Shown in pieces: positions 60,534 through 64,000 of a stretch of 64,000 nucleotides of DNA; positions within the stretch are counted from its first letter, which is position 1; each line of letters starts with the position of its first letter. The notes beneath the pieces were generated by a model, which was not told the DNA's origin, searched no databases, and saw only the letters and a list, made by a program, of their open reading frames with translations. A program made the position numbers and the translations under genes. The stretch comes from UBA1424 sp041654095. GTDB lineage: Bacteria > Bacillota_I > Bacilli_A > RFN20 > CAG-826. The DNA is taken from positions 38,933 to 102,932 of the forward strand of contig JBAZED010000002.1 in the NCBI GenBank assembly GCA_041654095.1. The letters are read 5' to 3'.

Positions 60534-61331
60534 TTACTCGTCGATGAGACCGAAATGCATCATCGCCTTCGCCCATCCGTCTTCATCGATGTCGTCGGTG
60601 ACATAGTCGGCGACGGCTTTGACTTGGGGGACGGCATTGCCCATGGCGATCGACGTTCCGGTGAACAGCAGCATATCGACGTCATTGGGATTATCGCCGA
60701 GTGATAAGGCGTTTTCCGGTTTCCAGCCATAATGCTCGAGAACAGCCATAATTCCTTTGGCTTTGTCGGAATCTTTGGGCATGATATCGACAGCATATTC
60801 GTCCCAGCGCGCGCTCTTGCAATTTTCAAGATGGGGCAGGAAGAGCGATTCATCAAGTTCATCGCAGAAAGCAATCATTTGATAGACGACGCGATCGTAG
60901 TGATCCGGGAAAGAGCGGGGTTGCGGGAAGCGCGTTCCGAATTTCTCGTGTGCGCTGATGACGCGGTCATCAATCATATTGATGTGGCCTTCTTTTTCTT
61001 CAATCAGGGTCAAACCGAACTTTAGTCGCTTCGCGAATTTGATGATCGAATCGACGACGTTTTCGGGAATCGGATACTTATAGATGATTTGATCGCCGAT
61101 AATCGCGTTCGCGCCGTTCATCGTGATGAGCCCGTCGGGTTTGACGATGTCCAAGATGCCGGTTTTGCGAATTAGGTAATAATTGCGACCCGAGCTTAAA
61201 AAGACGAGAATGCCTTTGGCTTGGAGCTTTTTGATCGCGTTGATCGCGCTTTCGGGAACGCGTTTGGTCCGATGCGAAAAAAGGGTCATGTCGATATCTG
61301 TAAAAACAATTTTGATATCAGGTTTTTCCAT
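60534..61331 (-). CDS. Cof-type HAD-superfamily phosphatase
   Basis: A 265-aa cytoplasmic hydrolase likely acting on small phosphorylated sugars or cofactors. HAD motif 1 is FTDIDMTLFS (Asp nucleophile and general acid), motif 2 FLSSGR, motif 3 Lys in DSDKAKGIM, motif 4 SLGDNPNDVDML; the C2 cap domain lies between. The start at 61331 has AGGAGA 6 bases before. Substrate cannot be told from sequence. Confidence 0.9.
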   Translation of the reverse strand: MEKPDIKIVFTDIDMTLFSHRTKRVPESAINAIKKLQAKGILVFLSSGRNYYLIRKTGILDIVKPDGLITMNGANAIIGDQIIYKYPIPENVVDSIIKFAKRLKFGLTLIEEKEGHINMIDDRVISAHEKFGTRFPQPRSFPDHYDRVVYQMIAFCDELDESLFLPHLENCKSARWDEYAVDIMPKDSDKAKGIMAVLEHYGWKPENALSLGDNPNDVDMLLFTGTSIAMGNAVPQVKAVADYVTDDIDEDGWAKAMMHFGLIDE

Positions 61332-61629
61332 TACTTCTCCTTTCATGTCATATTTCGAGTTAGCTCGCTACTCTTCTAGGCGAACGTCGCTTCTTAAATT
61401 CCGGAGCCCAGAATCCTTCTTAAGAAGTTCCGAATCATTATAAAAGAAACGAGCCGATTAGTCAAAAGCAATTCGCGCTTCCTCTATTATCATACCTTCA
61501 AAGATTCGGCATTCGCTAATTTTTTTCGTTGTAGTCGGACTATTTTAACTTTTTTGGACTTCACAAGCGCGCGGATACGATTTGCAATTGTCACAAAAAT
61601 AGGGCACAATATACACTAAGGTTAAGACC
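61332..61629. promoter_or_regulatory. Divergent intergenic region; promoter of the ATP-grasp gene at 61588-61615
   Basis: On the plus strand TTGTCA (61588-61593), 16-base spacer, TATACA (61610-61615), just before the ATP-grasp gene. The promoter for the minus-strand HAD gene must also lie here but is not obvious. TTCTTAAGAA at 61419-61428 is a 10-base palindrome. Confidence 0.45.
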
Positions 61630-62526
61630 ATGAAACAAGCAGTAATCGTCTACAATCTCGTCCATGAAGTCAATCGCGAGTGGCGCGAGCAAATCGACGC
61701 TTTCGTCGTCGCTTTCAAGAAGTGCGGTTTCGAACTAATCCCCGTCGCCAACATCGACGCCCACGATTATATCAAACGCTATCGGCGCTATATCCACTTC
61801 GTCCTCTTTTGGGACAAGGACATCTATTTGGCGGAGCTGTTGGAGACGACCGGTGTCCCGGTTTTTAATACGAGCCAAGCCATTCGCGTCTGCGATGACA
61901 AGGCTTTGACGTATATCAAGCTCAAACAACATCAGATTCCGACGCCCAAAACTTTAGTTTTACCGTTCACGTTCGGACAAAATGTCATGACCTTTTACGA
62001 TCGGATTAAAACGCTGATTGCCGAAAAGGGATTTAAATATCCGTTCGTTTTGAAACAGAGATTCGGCTCATTCGGCGAGCAAGTCTTTCTCATCACCAGC
62101 GAAGTGATGTTCAAAAAAATGTTGGTCGCCATCGGCGATAAAGAACTCCTCATTCAGGAATTTATCGAAGAGAGTTCCGGGCGCGATTTCCGCGTGAATG
62201 TCGTCGGGCGCGAACCCGTTTCGATTGTCATGCGCGTCAACCAAGGCAATTTCCGCAGCAACGTCCATCAAGGAGGAGTCATGTCCTCGGTGCCGCATCC
62301 CGATCCCCGCATGCTGAAGATGGCCGTCAGAGCCGCGAATGCGGTGGGCGCCGACTTCGCCGGAGTCGATATTCTCGTCAACGCCGCCGGAGACCCGGTC
62401 GTCATCGAAGTCAATTCGAATGCCCGCACGATTGCAGCGGAAGAAGCCAGCCAAGTCTACGTCTCCCTCTTCATCGCGCGCTTTGTCAAAAAGCATTATA
62501 AAATCCGCAAAATGAATTTGTATTAA
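61630..62526 (+). CDS. RimK-like ATP-grasp ligase
   Basis: A 298-aa ATP-grasp enzyme. The N-terminal domain is substrate-specific; QAIRVCDDKALTYIKLKQHQIPTPKTL is the RimK-type entry to the ATP domain, FVLKQRFGSFGEQVFLI the glycine loop, LLIQEFIEESSGRDFRVNVVG, and the metal-binding end DFAGVDILVNAAGDPVVIEVNSNA. Such ligases join an amino acid or similar amine to a carboxylate through an acyl phosphate. The substrate is unknown. It is followed 39 bases on by a UDP-sugar dehydrogenase; a link through uronic acid carboxylates is tempting but unproven. Confidence 0.85.
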   Translation: MKQAVIVYNLVHEVNREWREQIDAFVVAFKKCGFELIPVANIDAHDYIKRYRRYIHFVLFWDKDIYLAELLETTGVPVFNTSQAIRVCDDKALTYIKLKQHQIPTPKTLVLPFTFGQNVMTFYDRIKTLIAEKGFKYPFVLKQRFGSFGEQVFLITSEVMFKKMLVAIGDKELLIQEFIEESSGRDFRVNVVGREPVSIVMRVNQGNFRSNVHQGGVMSSVPHPDPRMLKMAVRAANAVGADFAGVDILVNAAGDPVVIEVNSNARTIAAEEASQVYVSLFIARFVKKHYKIRKMNLY

Positions 62527-62565
62527 GAGCGATAAACGGCAAAAAATACTAGAAAGGAGGCCTCT

Positions 62566-63867
62566 ATGAACATCACGGTCATCGGCCAAGGCTATGTTGG
62601 ACTTGTCAATAGCGTTATTCTCGCCTCTTTTTTCCATACTATTATCGGGCTGGATAACGACAAAAACAAAGTCGCGAGTTTAAAGCAGGGTTTGGCGACC
62701 ATCAAAGAGCCGAACCTCCAGTCTCTTATGAACGATGCGAAAGATCGCCTGCGCTTCACGACGAACGCCAAAGATGCCATTCGCCCCAACAAGATCATCT
62801 ACGTTGCCGTCGACACTCCGGAAGGTAAAGATGGGAAACCGGATATGACGAATTTTAACGCCTGTTTGGACGACATTGCCAAAAACACCATTCAGGACAC
62901 ATATATCGTCATCCGTTCGACCGTTCCGGTCGGCACGAACGTCCGCGTCAAGCAGTACCTCGAAGAAAACTGCGAACATAAGTTCGAAGTGATCTCCAAC
63001 CCCGAATTTTTGAGCCAGGGAAGCGCAGTTGACGACATGCTCAATCCATCGCGAATCGTCATCGGGGTGGCGAGCAAAGCCAGCGAGGATTTGATGCTCC
63101 AACTCTACAGCAATTACGCGAAGCGGAAAATTCCAATTTTGGTGACGACGCCAGAAAGCGCGGAATTGATAAAATATGCCTCGAATAATTTTTTAGCCAT
63201 GAAAATCAGTTACATCAACGAGATTTCCCGCCTCTGCGAAATTATCGGAGCCGATATCGAGGAAGTGAGTGCCGGCATCGGCCTCGATCCCCGCATCGGG
63301 CGCAACTACTTGAAGGCCGGCATCGGCTATGGCGGATCGTGCTTTCCAAAAGATACCAAAGCTCTCAGCTGGCTGGCCACCGACCGCGAAGTGCCGCTCG
63401 AATTGGTGAAAGCGACAATCAAGGTCAACAATGAACAACCGAATATTTTGGTTCACAAAATCAACGGTCATTTCCGCAGCCTTTCGAACTTGACTTTTGC
63501 CGTTCTCGGCGTCGCCTTTAAAGCCGGTACGGAAGACATTCGCAATTCGCCGGCGATCGCCATCGTCAAATACTTGCTAGATAAGAACGCGCGCGTCAAA
63601 GTTTATGACGCTTTAGCCATCGACAATTTCGCCAAGGAGATGCAACGCCATTCGCGCATCGATTTTTCGACGAGCATCATCGACACCCTCAAAGAAGCCG
63701 ATGCAGCGGTCATCTTGACCGATGCCAAAGAGTTGAGAGAACTCGACAAGAGCTGCTTCCTCGACAACATGAAAAAAGCCGTCATCTTCGATGGTCGCAA
63801 CCTCTATAAACTTCCGAACATGGTTGGTACGGCCTATTATTCCATCGGTCGCAAAACCATTAAATAA
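62566..63867 (+). CDS. ugd: UDP-glucose 6-dehydrogenase family protein
   Basis: NAD-dependent oxidation of a UDP-hexose to a UDP-hexuronate for surface polysaccharides. The 433-aa protein has the NAD motif ITVIGQGYVGLVNS, STVPVGTNV, NPEFLSQGSAVDDMLNPSR, the catalytic Cys259 in GYGGSCFPKDTKAL, and the C-terminal half VLGVAFKAGTEDIRNSPA. A UDP-N-acetylhexosamine dehydrogenase cannot be excluded, but sequence around Cys259 and the RIVIG segment favour the Ugd type. AAAGGAGG precedes the ATG. Confidence 0.88.
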   Translation: MNITVIGQGYVGLVNSVILASFFHTIIGLDNDKNKVASLKQGLATIKEPNLQSLMNDAKDRLRFTTNAKDAIRPNKIIYVAVDTPEGKDGKPDMTNFNACLDDIAKNTIQDTYIVIRSTVPVGTNVRVKQYLEENCEHKFEVISNPEFLSQGSAVDDMLNPSRIVIGVASKASEDLMLQLYSNYAKRKIPILVTTPESAELIKYASNNFLAMKISYINEISRLCEIIGADIEEVSAGIGLDPRIGRNYLKAGIGYGGSCFPKDTKALSWLATDREVPLELVKATIKVNNEQPNILVHKINGHFRSLSNLTFAVLGVAFKAGTEDIRNSPAIAIVKYLLDKNARVKVYDALAIDNFAKEMQRHSRIDFSTSIIDTLKEADAAVILTDAKELRELDKSCFLDNMKKAVIFDGRNLYKLPNMVGTAYYSIGRKTIK

Positions 63868-63942
63868 GCGACAAAAAAACCGAGGGAATGCTGAGATGAG
63901 ACCTGTTTGTTAGACTCGTTGATTAACATACTATTTGAATCG

Positions 63943-63986
63943 AGGACTGTTGTCTATACATATATGGCGACAGTCCTTTTGTTTTT
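63943..63986 (+). terminator. Terminator after the UDP-sugar dehydrogenase gene
   Basis: AGGACTGT (63943-63950) pairs with ACAGTCCT (63970-63977), with further weaker pairing inward, then TTTGTTTTT. The remaining bases to 64000 show no gene. Confidence 0.85.
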
Positions 63987-64000
63987 ACCATTATACGTTC

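Noticed and set aside
1..64000. Transposases, integrases, phage genes, toxin-antitoxin pairs or defence genes
   Set aside because: None of the encoded proteins shows the motifs of these families; the rpsR repeat is the only sign of possible past integration.

Overview
This window carries the chromosomal replication origin and its surroundings from a low-to-mid GC member of the Bacillota (Bacilli), probably one of the lineages near Erysipelotrichales or the wall-containing relatives of Mollicutes. The evidence is the gene order, the bipartite origin around dnaA, RNase M5, RqcP, WalJ- and GdpP-type genes, and heterodimeric ABC exporters. UGA is used as a stop (for example at the ends of rpsF and tatD), so the Mycoplasma code does not apply. 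The taxonomic placement is inference from gene content only.

Layout. oriC lies at about 16.6-17.05 kb. To its left, almost everything runs leftward (minus strand): dnaA, dnaN, an S4 protein, recF, gyrB, gyrA, a glycosyltransferase, serS, the SRP RNA, tadA, a lipoprotein, then a P-type ATPase, psuG and a TetR-like gene cut by the window edge. To its right the plus strand carries rpmH, rnpA, yidC, khpB (jag), mnmE, tatD, rnmV, rsmA, ispE and glmU. From 25.4 to 35.3 kb there is a minus-strand block: ppdK, a GT2 glycosyltransferase, a TetR-controlled heterodimeric ABC exporter, and a PAP2 phosphatase next to a DUF368 lipid-carrier flippase. The plus strand resumes with pth, mfd, rqcP, tilS, ftsH, dusB, lysS, rpsF, ssb and rpsR.

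Between rpsR and gdpP, genes that sit close together in relatives such as Bacillus, there is a 7.2-kb accessory insertion (46.9-54.06 kb). It holds a large multi-membrane GT-C-like protein, a broken second copy of the 3' end of rpsR, two BspA-type leucine-rich-repeat surface proteins (one frameshifted right after its start codon) and decayed sequence. The core cluster then continues with gdpP, rplI, dnaB, a WalJ-like hydrolase and rlmH. The window ends with a membrane diguanylate cyclase, a Cof-type HAD phosphatase, an ATP-grasp ligase and a UDP-sugar dehydrogenase.

Functionally this is mostly core replication, translation, tRNA modification and envelope-precursor metabolism. I found no CRISPR array, rRNA, tRNA, transposase, integrase or recognisable defence system, and no clearly new multi-gene system. 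The points most worth a second look are the rpsR 3' duplication and island, the homopolymer frameshift in a surface protein, the CTG start of mfd, a structured intergenic RNA candidate before rpsF, and non-canonical residues in GyrA, DnaA and TilS.
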